From contig JAUWMD010000015.1 of assembly GCA_030613345.1 (NCBI GenBank), forward strand, positions 1 through 18,840: a stretch of 18,840 nt of DNA. Reading direction: 5' to 3'. The stretch comes from Candidatus Krumholzibacteriota bacterium (lineage in GTDB: Bacteria; Krumholzibacteriota; Krumholzibacteriia; Krumholzibacteriales; Krumholzibacteriaceae). Shown piece after piece: positions 7,648 through 14,215 of this stretch; position 1 is the stretch's first letter; every line of letters begins with the position of its first letter. The notes beneath the pieces were generated by a model that was not told the DNA's origin, did not search any database, and saw nothing but the letters and a program-made list of their open reading frames with translations. Made by a program: the position numbers and the translations under genes.

Positions 7648-9015
7648 TTGGATTTCAGGACCCTTTTCGAGCCGAAGACGATGGCGGTTGTAGGACTGTC
7701 GCTGAGCAACGAGCGCCATCCGGCCAACATCATTTACAACAAGAACTATTTCCGATACCCGGTGAAGGTGTTTGGTGTGAACCCGAAGGGCGGGACGTAC
7801 CACAAGGAAAAGATCTACACGTCGATCTCGGAGATCCCCGAGAAGATAGACCTGGCGATCATCGCCGTGCGGTCCGAGCACGTTCCCGGTGTTCTCAGGG
7901 AATGCATCGACAGCTGGGTCGGCGGGGCCGTTGTAATATCGGGCGGGTTCGCCGAGACGGGGAGGTACGACCTGAGACGGCAGTTCGAAGAGATCGCCGC
8001 CGAGGCCGATTTTCCCGTAATCGGCCCCAACTGTCTCGGGATCTTCTCCCCGGGTAAGGTCGACTCCCTCTTCCTGCCGAGCGAGAGGATGGTCAGGCCC
8101 GAGCCGGGGAACGTGGCGCTCGTCAGCCAGAGCGGCGGGATACTCGTCGACCAGATGGTAAAATTCGCAGGGCAGGGGATCGGGCTCTCGAGGGCGGTGA
8201 GCATCGGCAACAAGGCGGCGGTCGGTGAGCTCGAGCTGTTCAAGTACCTCGCGAGGGACGAGAAGACGGATGTGATCGCCTTCTACGTCGAGGGATTCGG
8301 TCCTGGCGAGGGGAGGGAGTTCGTCAAAGCGGCGGGCAGGAGCCCCAAGCCGGTGATAATAATGAAGGCCGGCAAGAGCGCTGCGGGAATACGTGCGGTG
8401 TCGAGTCACACCGCCTCGATAGCGGGGGACTACGACGTTTTTTCATCCGTGATGCGCCAGTTCGGGATCGTCGAGGCGAAGGACGAGTACGAGATGGTCT
8501 CGTTCTGCGAATCGCTGAGCTGCTACCCCGGAGGGATCGACGGCAGGGTCGGCATCGTAACGGCTAGCGGAGGGCACGGCGCCATGGCGGTCGACACGTG
8601 CGAGGCGTCGGGTCTCGTCGTGCCGCAGTTCTCCGAAGAGGTCCAGGAGAGGATACGCGGGCGACTCTCCGGGAGCGTCCAGCCGATCGCTTCGCTGGGC
8701 AACCCGATCGACCTGACCGGAAGCGCCCGGGACGACGATTTCGTCATCGCGGCCGGTGAGCTGAGCAGGCTTCCCGACATCGACTGCGTGATCATGCTCC
8801 TGCTTCCCTACATACCAGAGGTCACATCGGATGTAGGCGCAAGGCTGAGCCAGGTCTACCAGGAGGAGGGGAAACCGATCGTTGCATACGTCCCACACGT
8901 CGAGAAGTACAGGATGATCATAGAGGGATTCCAGCTCAACAACGTTCCCGTCTCGGACTCTATCGATGGAGCGATTCTGATGGTCGAGGCTATGAAGAGG
9001 TGCAGGCCATGCTGA
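7648..9015 (+). CDS. acdA: ADP-forming acetyl/acyl-CoA synthetase, alpha subunit
   Basis: A 455-residue protein with the CoA-binding and succinyl-CoA-synthetase-like domains of the NDP-forming acyl-CoA synthetase family. The reaction is acyl-CoA + ADP + phosphate to acid + CoA + ATP, giving substrate-level ATP. The N-terminus DFRTLFEPKTMAVVGLS matches the usual 'LFxPKSIAVIG' opening. IGPNCLG, ALVSQSGG and VSIGNKAAVGE follow, and the phosphorylated histidine lies in SSHTASIAGDYD (about His254). I chose the TTG at 7648 because AAGGAGG lies just upstream (7637-7643) and homology starts there; the ATG at 7609 and TTG at 7582 would add residues without family similarity. It overlaps the beta-subunit start, so the two are co-translated. 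Some relatives act on other acids or partner with protein acetyltransferase domains, but none is present here. Confidence 0.88.
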   Translation: MDFRTLFEPKTMAVVGLSLSNERHPANIIYNKNYFRYPVKVFGVNPKGGTYHKEKIYTSISEIPEKIDLAIIAVRSEHVPGVLRECIDSWVGGAVVISGGFAETGRYDLRRQFEEIAAEADFPVIGPNCLGIFSPGKVDSLFLPSERMVRPEPGNVALVSQSGGILVDQMVKFAGQGIGLSRAVSIGNKAAVGELELFKYLARDEKTDVIAFYVEGFGPGEGREFVKAAGRSPKPVIIMKAGKSAAGIRAVSSHTASIAGDYDVFSSVMRQFGIVEAKDEYEMVSFCESLSCYPGGIDGRVGIVTASGGHGAMAVDTCEASGLVVPQFSEEVQERIRGRLSGSVQPIASLGNPIDLTGSARDDDFVIAAGELSRLPDIDCVIMLLLPYIPEVTSDVGARLSQVYQEEGKPIVAYVPHVEKYRMIIEGFQLNNVPVSDSIDGAILMVEAMKRCRPC

Positions 9016-9695
9016 GCGAAACTGCTGTCGCAGTCCTTGAGGAATCGAAAAAACGAGGTTGGGTCCTCGAACCCGACGCGAAGCGCCTTTTCGCCGACGC
9101 CGGATTCGATGTTCCTGTCTCGGAGCGGGTACGCTCGGAAGATGAGGCCGTTGCTGCGGGAGAGCGTATCGGATGGCCCGTGGTGGCGAAGGTCGTCTCG
9201 CCCGACGTCATACACAAGTCGGAAGCCGGCGGCGTCGCCATAGGGATCGAGAGCCCCGGGGCGATGCGGGAGGTGTTCGCTCGCCTGAGCAATATCGATG
9301 GATTCGAAGGCGTTCTTGTCGAGGAGATGCTGCCCGGGATCGAGCTGATCATAGGCGGAAAGATCGATGTGCAGTTCGGGCCCGTGGTGCTGGCCGGAAT
9401 GGGGGGAGTCGGCGTCGAGATCTACAGGGACACGGCGATAAGGATGGCGCCGATCGAGGAGAAGAAAGTCGACTCGATGCTCGACGACATCGTAGCAAGC
9501 AGCATCCTGCGCGGCTATCGCGGGTCTGCGGGAGTGAACATGGAGAAACTGAGGAAGTTGATAGCAGGTTTCTCCAGCCTGATTGTCGAGATGGCGGACC
9601 TCGTCGAGTCGGTAGATCTCAATCCTGTACTCTGTACGGAGGAAAGATGCGTCATCGCCGACGCGAGAATAATCCTCAAAAAAAACGACAAATGA
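9009..9695 (+). CDS. acdB: ADP-forming acetyl/acyl-CoA synthetase, beta subunit (ATP-grasp)
   Basis: A 228-residue ATP-grasp subunit that completes the enzyme encoded just upstream. VVAKVVSPDVIHKSEAGGV contains the conserved histidine (about His69) that takes part in phosphoryl transfer in this family. ATP-grasp features follow: GVLVEEMLPGIELIIGGKID, FGPVVLAGMGGVGVEIYRD and the C-terminal DLVESVDLNPVL, carrying the usual acidic and Asn metal-binding residues. The ATG at 9009 has GAGG eight bases upstream and overlaps the alpha-subunit stop by seven bases; a GTG at 9000 is less likely. Archaeal and some bacterial enzymes have the same two-gene arrangement, while many bacteria carry a fused form. 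Confidence 0.88.
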   Translation: MLSETAVAVLEESKKRGWVLEPDAKRLFADAGFDVPVSERVRSEDEAVAAGERIGWPVVAKVVSPDVIHKSEAGGVAIGIESPGAMREVFARLSNIDGFEGVLVEEMLPGIELIIGGKIDVQFGPVVLAGMGGVGVEIYRDTAIRMAPIEEKKVDSMLDDIVASSILRGYRGSAGVNMEKLRKLIAGFSSLIVEMADLVESVDLNPVLCTEERCVIADARIILKKNDK

Positions 9696-9697
9696 AG

Positions 9698-9726
9698 TTG
9701 ACAAGGCAAATGGAAGCGGTTTAGGC
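9698..9726 (+). promoter_or_regulatory. Candidate promoter for the histone-like gene
   Basis: TTGACA at 9698-9703, just after the acyl-CoA synthetase stop codon, is followed about 16 bases later by TTTAGG (9720-9725), a poor -10 match. Only the -35 element is strong. It would give the small downstream gene its own transcript. Confidence 0.3.
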
Positions 9727-9766
9727 TTCGTTCAGGTTTAATGGTAAGCAACTCGTCTCGAAGCCT
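9723..9766 (+). repeat. Inverted repeat in the leader of the histone-like gene
   Basis: AGGCTTCG (9723-9730) and CGAAGCCT (9759-9766) are perfect 8-base complements separated by 28 bases. They could form a hairpin in the leader RNA or serve as a protein site. No T-run follows, so it is not an obvious terminator. Confidence 0.3.
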
Positions 9767-9795
9767 GTCAACCGACAGAAAGAAGGAGGGATAAG

Positions 9796-9972
9796 ATGGC
9801 AGAGACTTACGTTTACGCTTCCAGGATTAAGGAACTGGCCAAGAAGCACGGCCTCAGGATGAGCGGGGACGCGGCCGATGCCCTTAACGCACAGATTGCC
9901 GAGATGGTCAAGGCCGCCGCCGAGAGGGCGAAGGGCAACAAGCGCAAGACCATCTACCCGTTCGATTTCTAG
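9796..9972 (+). CDS. Small bacterial histone-fold protein
   Basis: A 58-residue basic protein with a very strong AAGGAGGG site six bases upstream. The sequence reads MAETYVYASRIKELAKKHG (first helix and turn), then MSGDAADALNAQIAEMVKAA and AERAKGN (long central helix), then KRKTIYPFDF. This is the layout of single-histone-fold proteins from bacteria such as the Bdellovibrio histone: the MAE start, S-[KR]-[IV]-K-x-[LI] in helix 1, an acidic/Ala-rich central helix, and the conserved [RK]-K-T loop that contacts DNA. The third helix is almost absent, so it is somewhat shorter than those proteins. It probably dimerises and binds DNA as a nucleoid protein. It stands alone between the acyl-CoA synthetase genes and a terminator. 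Family recognition is from memory of the motif pattern; an unrelated helical small protein is the alternative. Confidence 0.72.
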   Translation: MAETYVYASRIKELAKKHGLRMSGDAADALNAQIAEMVKAAAERAKGNKRKTIYPFDF

Positions 9973-10000
9973 AGCCTGCGCGCCAGTATTTGATAACACT

Positions 10001-10033
10001 GGGCGGTCGTATCCCGGCCGCCCTTCTCATTTT
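10001..10033 (+). terminator. Rho-independent terminator after the histone-like gene
   Basis: GGGCGGTCG (10001-10009) pairs with CGGCCGCCC (10015-10023), nine pairs including one G-U, around a five-base loop. TTCTCATTTT follows. It lies about 30 bases after the stop codon and ends at the convergent PrsW stop, so the hairpin could also slow transcription from the other side, although no T-run follows in that direction. Confidence 0.75.
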
Positions 10034-11055
10034 CAGTATCGTATCCGATTCCCCGGCATAAGCCCCGTCAACATGTGAAGCTGCCAGAGATCGCGGCTGC
10101 TCCAGCGGAGCAAAGGATGGAGCGCGAGCTTTCCGGTCACCCCTATGCGTCCCTCGAGGTATTTGAGTTCACTGAACATGTCCTCGACGTCGGGGTCAGG
10201 GGGAGGCTCGAATCCGTTCTCCCGCATCAGGAGGAGCCCCTTCGCCTTTATCGACAGTTCGAGGTGCAGGCGCAGGCAGCAGAGCATATCGGCCACCGTC
10301 TCTCCCGAGAAGGTCCGCTTGAGTGAGATGAGGTATTCGCCGACGGGCGTGCTTGCTATATCGCCCGATGTTATCATCTCGAGCATCTGCTGGTCCGAGT
10401 CGAAGCCGATACCGAGCCATCTGCGGAGCGTACGCTCGCTCTGCCGGAAGACGAGCATCATCATCAGCGGTACGCCGATCAGCAGCGCAAGCGCGGAGAC
10501 GAGGGGCGATACGAAGAAATGATTGAACAGCGAGTGAATGAGAACGGCCATCAGGAAGGCGGGCAGCACGGTCGCCGCCGAGACCGAGCCGCGCATCTCG
10601 GAGGCGGTCTTGGAGAGGATTCCGAAGATCGCAGTCGCCGTGCCGTGCATGAGCGCAGGCCCGAAGCCGCGTACGATGCTGAAGGCGATTCCGTAACCGG
10701 TCATGGTGTTGAGGTAGTAGACGTTCTCGACGATGGCGAAGCCGGCGCCGACGGCGAAACCGTGTATTGCCGTATCGACCATGAAGCCCGTTCTGCGGCG
10801 GGCGAGAAGCCAGACGATCCACGCGGACTTGAGTGCTTCCTCGATCAAGGGAGCGACATATCTCGAATACGCAGCGAGGGGGAGGTCGGTAGCCGGCCTG
10901 AACTCTCTGGTGATCAGAAAGGCGGCGACCGCCGTCGCGAATCCCGCCCCGAGGCTGGCGGCCACGTGACGGAAACGGACGAGCTTGAAGCTGTCCATCG
11001 CCTTCAGGACAAGGAGGAAGACGAGGACGGGAATAATCGCGATGAGGTAGTTCAA
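10033..11055 (-). CDS. PrsW-family intramembrane metalloprotease
   Basis: A 340-residue protein with about seven membrane segments in its first 210 residues and a soluble C-terminal tail. It shows the PrsW motifs in order: IEEALK (Glu72-Glu73), GFAVGAGFAIVEN (Glu110-Asn111), LMHGTAT (His137) and HSLFNHF (His174 to His179). These glutamates and histidines form the membrane-embedded active site. In Bacillus, PrsW makes the first cut in the anti-sigma factor RsiW. Here the gene starts 19 bases after the metallopeptidase/barrel gene and lies downstream of an ECF sigma/anti-sigma pair on the same strand. The anti-sigma factor encoded at 16273-17010 is therefore a candidate substrate by inference. 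The start is a TTG with GGGGGAA eight bases upstream. The 130-residue cytoplasmic-looking tail has no motif I recognise. Confidence 0.87.
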   Translation of the reverse strand: MNYLIAIIPVLVFLLVLKAMDSFKLVRFRHVAASLGAGFATAVAAFLITREFRPATDLPLAAYSRYVAPLIEEALKSAWIVWLLARRRTGFMVDTAIHGFAVGAGFAIVENVYYLNTMTGYGIAFSIVRGFGPALMHGTATAIFGILSKTASEMRGSVSAATVLPAFLMAVLIHSLFNHFFVSPLVSALALLIGVPLMMMLVFRQSERTLRRWLGIGFDSDQQMLEMITSGDIASTPVGEYLISLKRTFSGETVADMLCCLRLHLELSIKAKGLLLMRENGFEPPPDPDVEDMFSELKYLEGRIGVTGKLALHPLLRWSSRDLWQLHMLTGLMPGNRIRY

Positions 11056-11074
11056 GTTCTATTCCCCCGGCCGG

Positions 11075-14000
11075 TTACTTCAATATCTTCAAGGACAGCA
11101 TCAATTCTTCCCTCGGGGCGTAGCCGTCCTCGAAGGCGAATGCGTAGCCAGCCGAGAAGGTCGACTGCAGCGACGAGAAGAAAACGATCTTCAGGTTCAG
11201 CTGCGCCCCCGCATTGGCTACCTCGACACCCTCGTAGTCTGGATCGACGTTCGTCGCGATCGCGGTGCCGAAGAAGGTGAGGCTCGCCCAGTTGGCGTAG
11301 AGCGACGGCCATCCGAGAGAGGAGAACCGCAGCGGCGGGAGCGTCCACTCGACCATGCCCTTGAGAAAGTTCGTGCCGCCGATCTCGTTGAGCTCGACTC
11401 CAGGGAAGGCATAGAACTCCCTGTACCTTTCGACCTTCTGGTGGTCGACCCAGTTGTTCCCGAATCCCCCGAAGAAGAAGTACGAGTTCGATTCCTTCCT
11501 GTCGCCGAGCGAGAATCCCCCCGACGTCCTCAGCCAGATCGACGAGTGGTCCCAGGGGAGCAGGAATCCAAGGTCGAGCGTCCCGTAGAAGAGGGGGTAA
11601 AGTTCACCGTTGATCAGAGACGAGTATTCGTTCAGCGAGAAGGTGATCCCCTTCTCCGCCTGGATCCCACCGATCGTCCGCCTGACGTGTTTGTAATGCA
11701 GGGATCCTTCGAGGGTGTAGAAGTCCTTTATCGTCGCCAGGATGTTCGGGTAATGGGGGAGGTATTCGAGGTTGCCGTAGGCGGCGGCCCGGACTGTAAG
11801 CCCGAGCTGCTTCGGCCGGTCGACGACGAATCCGTAGTCATAGGCAAGGGCCAGTGAATGACCTTTCCTGCTGACCTTCGTCGGGCCGAATAGGTCGTAG
11901 AAATCGGCACGGTTATAGTAACCTGTCGCGCCCCATCTGCCCCTCGAGTACTTGAATCTGAAGTGCGCCCGTTCGTTCTCCGGGAGGTTCGTGTTCGGGG
12001 TGTAGGAGGCGGCCATGTCGAGGGCGTTTATGCCGACGGGGTCCATCATGTTGAACCTCAGCCCGATGGTGCCGTATTTCTTGTATCCCTCGACGATCGG
12101 GTAGAGCGACGTCACTCTGAGGCTACGTGTCACCTTGTATTCGCCCTCGTATGTCTTCATCGAATCGATCTCTATCTCCTTCGGCGAAGAGAGCTTCCAG
12201 TCCTCCACCTCGGGATGCTCTAGCACGACAGCCTGGCCGAGGTATCTTACCGCGTATACGTCCTCTATCGGTTTAACGGAGATCATGACCGGCTCGAATC
12301 CGCCGCCGGTGTACCTGAAGGTTATGAGCGAGTCGTCCGGCACGGGCAGGGGCCGGAAGGCTCCGACCTCGAAGTTGCTCAACGCCTCGAGCTTCCACTG
12401 TTCGAGATCGAACCTGAAGATATTCGACGTGCCGGTAATGTAGGAACTCCCGTAGAGGTACCGCCCGTCGGCCGAGTGGACGAAGTTCGCTGCATTGTTG
12501 TCGGTGAACTCGTGAAGCAGTTCCCATGTGCCGTCCCCGATCATCAGCCTCTCTGTCTCCATCCTGATAAGCCGCTGGCGGCCGCTTATGTCGGCCAGGG
12601 TGCCGGTGAGCCACCTCCCGTCGGGCGAGATGTCGATGTCGAACATGTCGTATCCGTACCTCAGCTTGAGCAGCTCGTACCCGTCCTCGTAGGGGGGAGG
12701 GAAAGCCACGATACTGGTGAACCCGTTGTCGTGCCTCATGCCCCAGATCGTCGAATCCGCCCTGCTGTAGACGAGGTCGCCTGTCCGGTTGTTCTTGCAG
12801 AGGGCCTTCGTCTTTCCCGTGGCGATGTCCACAGCGTTCAGATCGCGCCATCCCCTGCTGTTGTCTGTCGTGAAGAAGAGGGTACCGCTCTCCGGATCAT
12901 GAGCGAGGGATGTGACGTAGTAGAGGGCCGGTGTCTCTATCTCGCAGATCTTTCTCATCTCTCCCGAGTCGATGTCGATCGCAGCGATATGCGAGAACTC
13001 TCCGGGATAGTTCACCGCCGCGTAGAGGGTCCGTGTCTCGGCGTCGAAGAACTCCCTCGATACAGAACCGAGCGGCTGTCTGCAGAGCGACCGGGTGGGG
13101 GTGACCGGATACTGACGTATCGAGTCGAGGTTCGTTGCCTGCCACTGTTTCTCGAATTCGATCCATTCCTTCCATTCCTCGTAGATCGACGAGCCGAAGA
13201 CATTCCTGAACTGGGTAGAGAAATAGGCGCCGCTTCCCTCTTTGCGCCTCACCCATTCGACCACCGATTCGGGGCCGTGCTTCAGAGAGAGATAGCTGAA
13301 GAACCTGGTGCCGTAGAGGTAAGACATCTGCCCGATCTGGAAGTCCTTCGCCGTACCCTCCGACTCGAGGCCCACGACGCTGTAGAACTCTGTGCTGTCG
13401 CGCACCATCGCCCTGAAGGTCATCTCGTCGTACCCGGTGAGCGACCGGCCGATCCCGCCCGCCATCCAGGTCTCCATGAATACGGCTATCCCCTCATGGT
13501 ACCACCTCGGCGCGTACAGGCGCGGCGTCGTGAGGTATGCGTAGAATATAGAGAGGGGGTCCTCGGCGACGGGGTGGACCTTGCCGAAAAAGAGCTTCCT
13601 GAACCTCGAGTCCCATCCTGTCGCCTGGTCGGAGGCCGTGACGTGGACGAGTTCGTGGTTCATCACCCAGTTCATCCGCTCGTTCGTCGGACAGGTGTCG
13701 TAGACGTACTCGAAAGGTTCGATGCCGAGAGTGATCCAGTTGTTGGGGATCACCGTCGTTCCCGCATATCCGTAGTCATCATCGTCGTTGAAGTAGACGG
13801 TCACCGGACCGCTCGGTGTGTAGCCGAAGAAGTCCTGGTGATATTGGAATGCGTTCTCGAAGCAGCGGGATATGTGCTCTATGACGTACTCCTGCTCCCT
13901 GAAGAAGTAGAAGACCCTGAGGTTCTCCGTCTCGTACGTCCTGTATTTGAGCTGGTAGGGCTTTTCGTCCCCGCTTTCGCTCGATGCCCGGCCCGGCGCG

Positions 14001-14077
14001 AGACATATTGCCGCGGCGGCGAGAAGGACCGGGATCGAACGTGAGATGAATCCGGCCGTCGCTTTGAATCGATTCAT
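11075..14077 (-). CDS. Secreted gluzincin metallopeptidase / beta-propeller / outer-membrane barrel fusion
   Basis: A 1000-residue exported protein in three parts. After a signal peptide (ending near GRASS, residue 33), residues 40-320 hold a zinc peptidase domain: HELVH at 141-145 matches HExxH, and YHEGIAVFMETW supplies the third ligand near Glu195, as in MA-clan 'peptidase MA-like' proteins. Residues of roughly 335-640 contain repeated blade-like segments (SLAHDPESGTLFFTTDN, DISPDGRWLTGTL, VHSADGRYLYGSS), typical of TolB/WD40-like propellers. Residues of about 690-1000 alternate polar and aromatic residues (LRFNMMDPVGINALDM, FRFKYSRGRWGATGYYN, ELMLSLKILK) like a bacterial surface-antigen barrel. 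I placed the start at 14077 because AAAGGA lies just upstream and the signal peptide begins there; an upstream ATG would run through a hairpin. It probably sits in the outer membrane and processes or binds surface proteins; its substrate is unknown. Confidence 0.75.
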   Translation of the reverse strand: MNRFKATAGFISRSIPVLLAAAAICLAPGRASSESGDEKPYQLKYRTYETENLRVFYFFREQEYVIEHISRCFENAFQYHQDFFGYTPSGPVTVYFNDDDDYGYAGTTVIPNNWITLGIEPFEYVYDTCPTNERMNWVMNHELVHVTASDQATGWDSRFRKLFFGKVHPVAEDPLSIFYAYLTTPRLYAPRWYHEGIAVFMETWMAGGIGRSLTGYDEMTFRAMVRDSTEFYSVVGLESEGTAKDFQIGQMSYLYGTRFFSYLSLKHGPESVVEWVRRKEGSGAYFSTQFRNVFGSSIYEEWKEWIEFEKQWQATNLDSIRQYPVTPTRSLCRQPLGSVSREFFDAETRTLYAAVNYPGEFSHIAAIDIDSGEMRKICEIETPALYYVTSLAHDPESGTLFFTTDNSRGWRDLNAVDIATGKTKALCKNNRTGDLVYSRADSTIWGMRHDNGFTSIVAFPPPYEDGYELLKLRYGYDMFDIDISPDGRWLTGTLADISGRQRLIRMETERLMIGDGTWELLHEFTDNNAANFVHSADGRYLYGSSYITGTSNIFRFDLEQWKLEALSNFEVGAFRPLPVPDDSLITFRYTGGGFEPVMISVKPIEDVYAVRYLGQAVVLEHPEVEDWKLSSPKEIEIDSMKTYEGEYKVTRSLRVTSLYPIVEGYKKYGTIGLRFNMMDPVGINALDMAASYTPNTNLPENERAHFRFKYSRGRWGATGYYNRADFYDLFGPTKVSRKGHSLALAYDYGFVVDRPKQLGLTVRAAAYGNLEYLPHYPNILATIKDFYTLEGSLHYKHVRRTIGGIQAEKGITFSLNEYSSLINGELYPLFYGTLDLGFLLPWDHSSIWLRTSGGFSLGDRKESNSYFFFGGFGNNWVDHQKVERYREFYAFPGVELNEIGGTNFLKGMVEWTLPPLRFSSLGWPSLYANWASLTFFGTAIATNVDPDYEGVEVANAGAQLNLKIVFFSSLQSTFSAGYAFAFEDGYAPREELMLSLKILK

Positions 14078-14103
14078 CTTCTTCCTTTGAATGAAACGCG
14101 GCA

Positions 14104-14142
14104 GGAAGGAGGCAGCCCGGACGATGCCGGGCTGCTCCTTCC
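14104..14142 (-). terminator. Strong hairpin between the repeat protein and the peptidase gene
   Basis: Arms at 14104-14120 and 14127-14142 pair over 16 bases, with one bulged base and a six-base loop (ACGATG on the plus strand). Neither side has a T-run, so it may be a weak terminator, an RNA-stabilising element or a processing site. It would let the repeat-protein transcript be partly separated from the peptidase and PrsW genes. Confidence 0.5.
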
Positions 14143-14215
14143 TACCACACATCCCTTCTTCCGCTTCATGTCAAAGGTCCGAAGGGCCTGGTGGCCGCTG
14201 GGGACCGGGAGACCC

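Noticed and set aside
7510..9704. Minus-strand frames opposite the acyl-CoA synthetase genes
   Set aside because: They are antisense shadows without start signals; the plus-strand subunits have conserved catalytic motifs.
12476..14044. 522-codon plus-strand frame opposite the peptidase/barrel gene
   Set aside because: It is a high-GC antisense shadow with charged low-information sequence and no domain. The minus-strand gene has clear motifs and a signal peptide.
14078..14152. N-terminal extension of the peptidase/barrel protein
   Set aside because: The upstream ATG has no ribosome binding site and the extension is encoded by the strong hairpin. A signal peptide begins at 14077 after AAAGGA.
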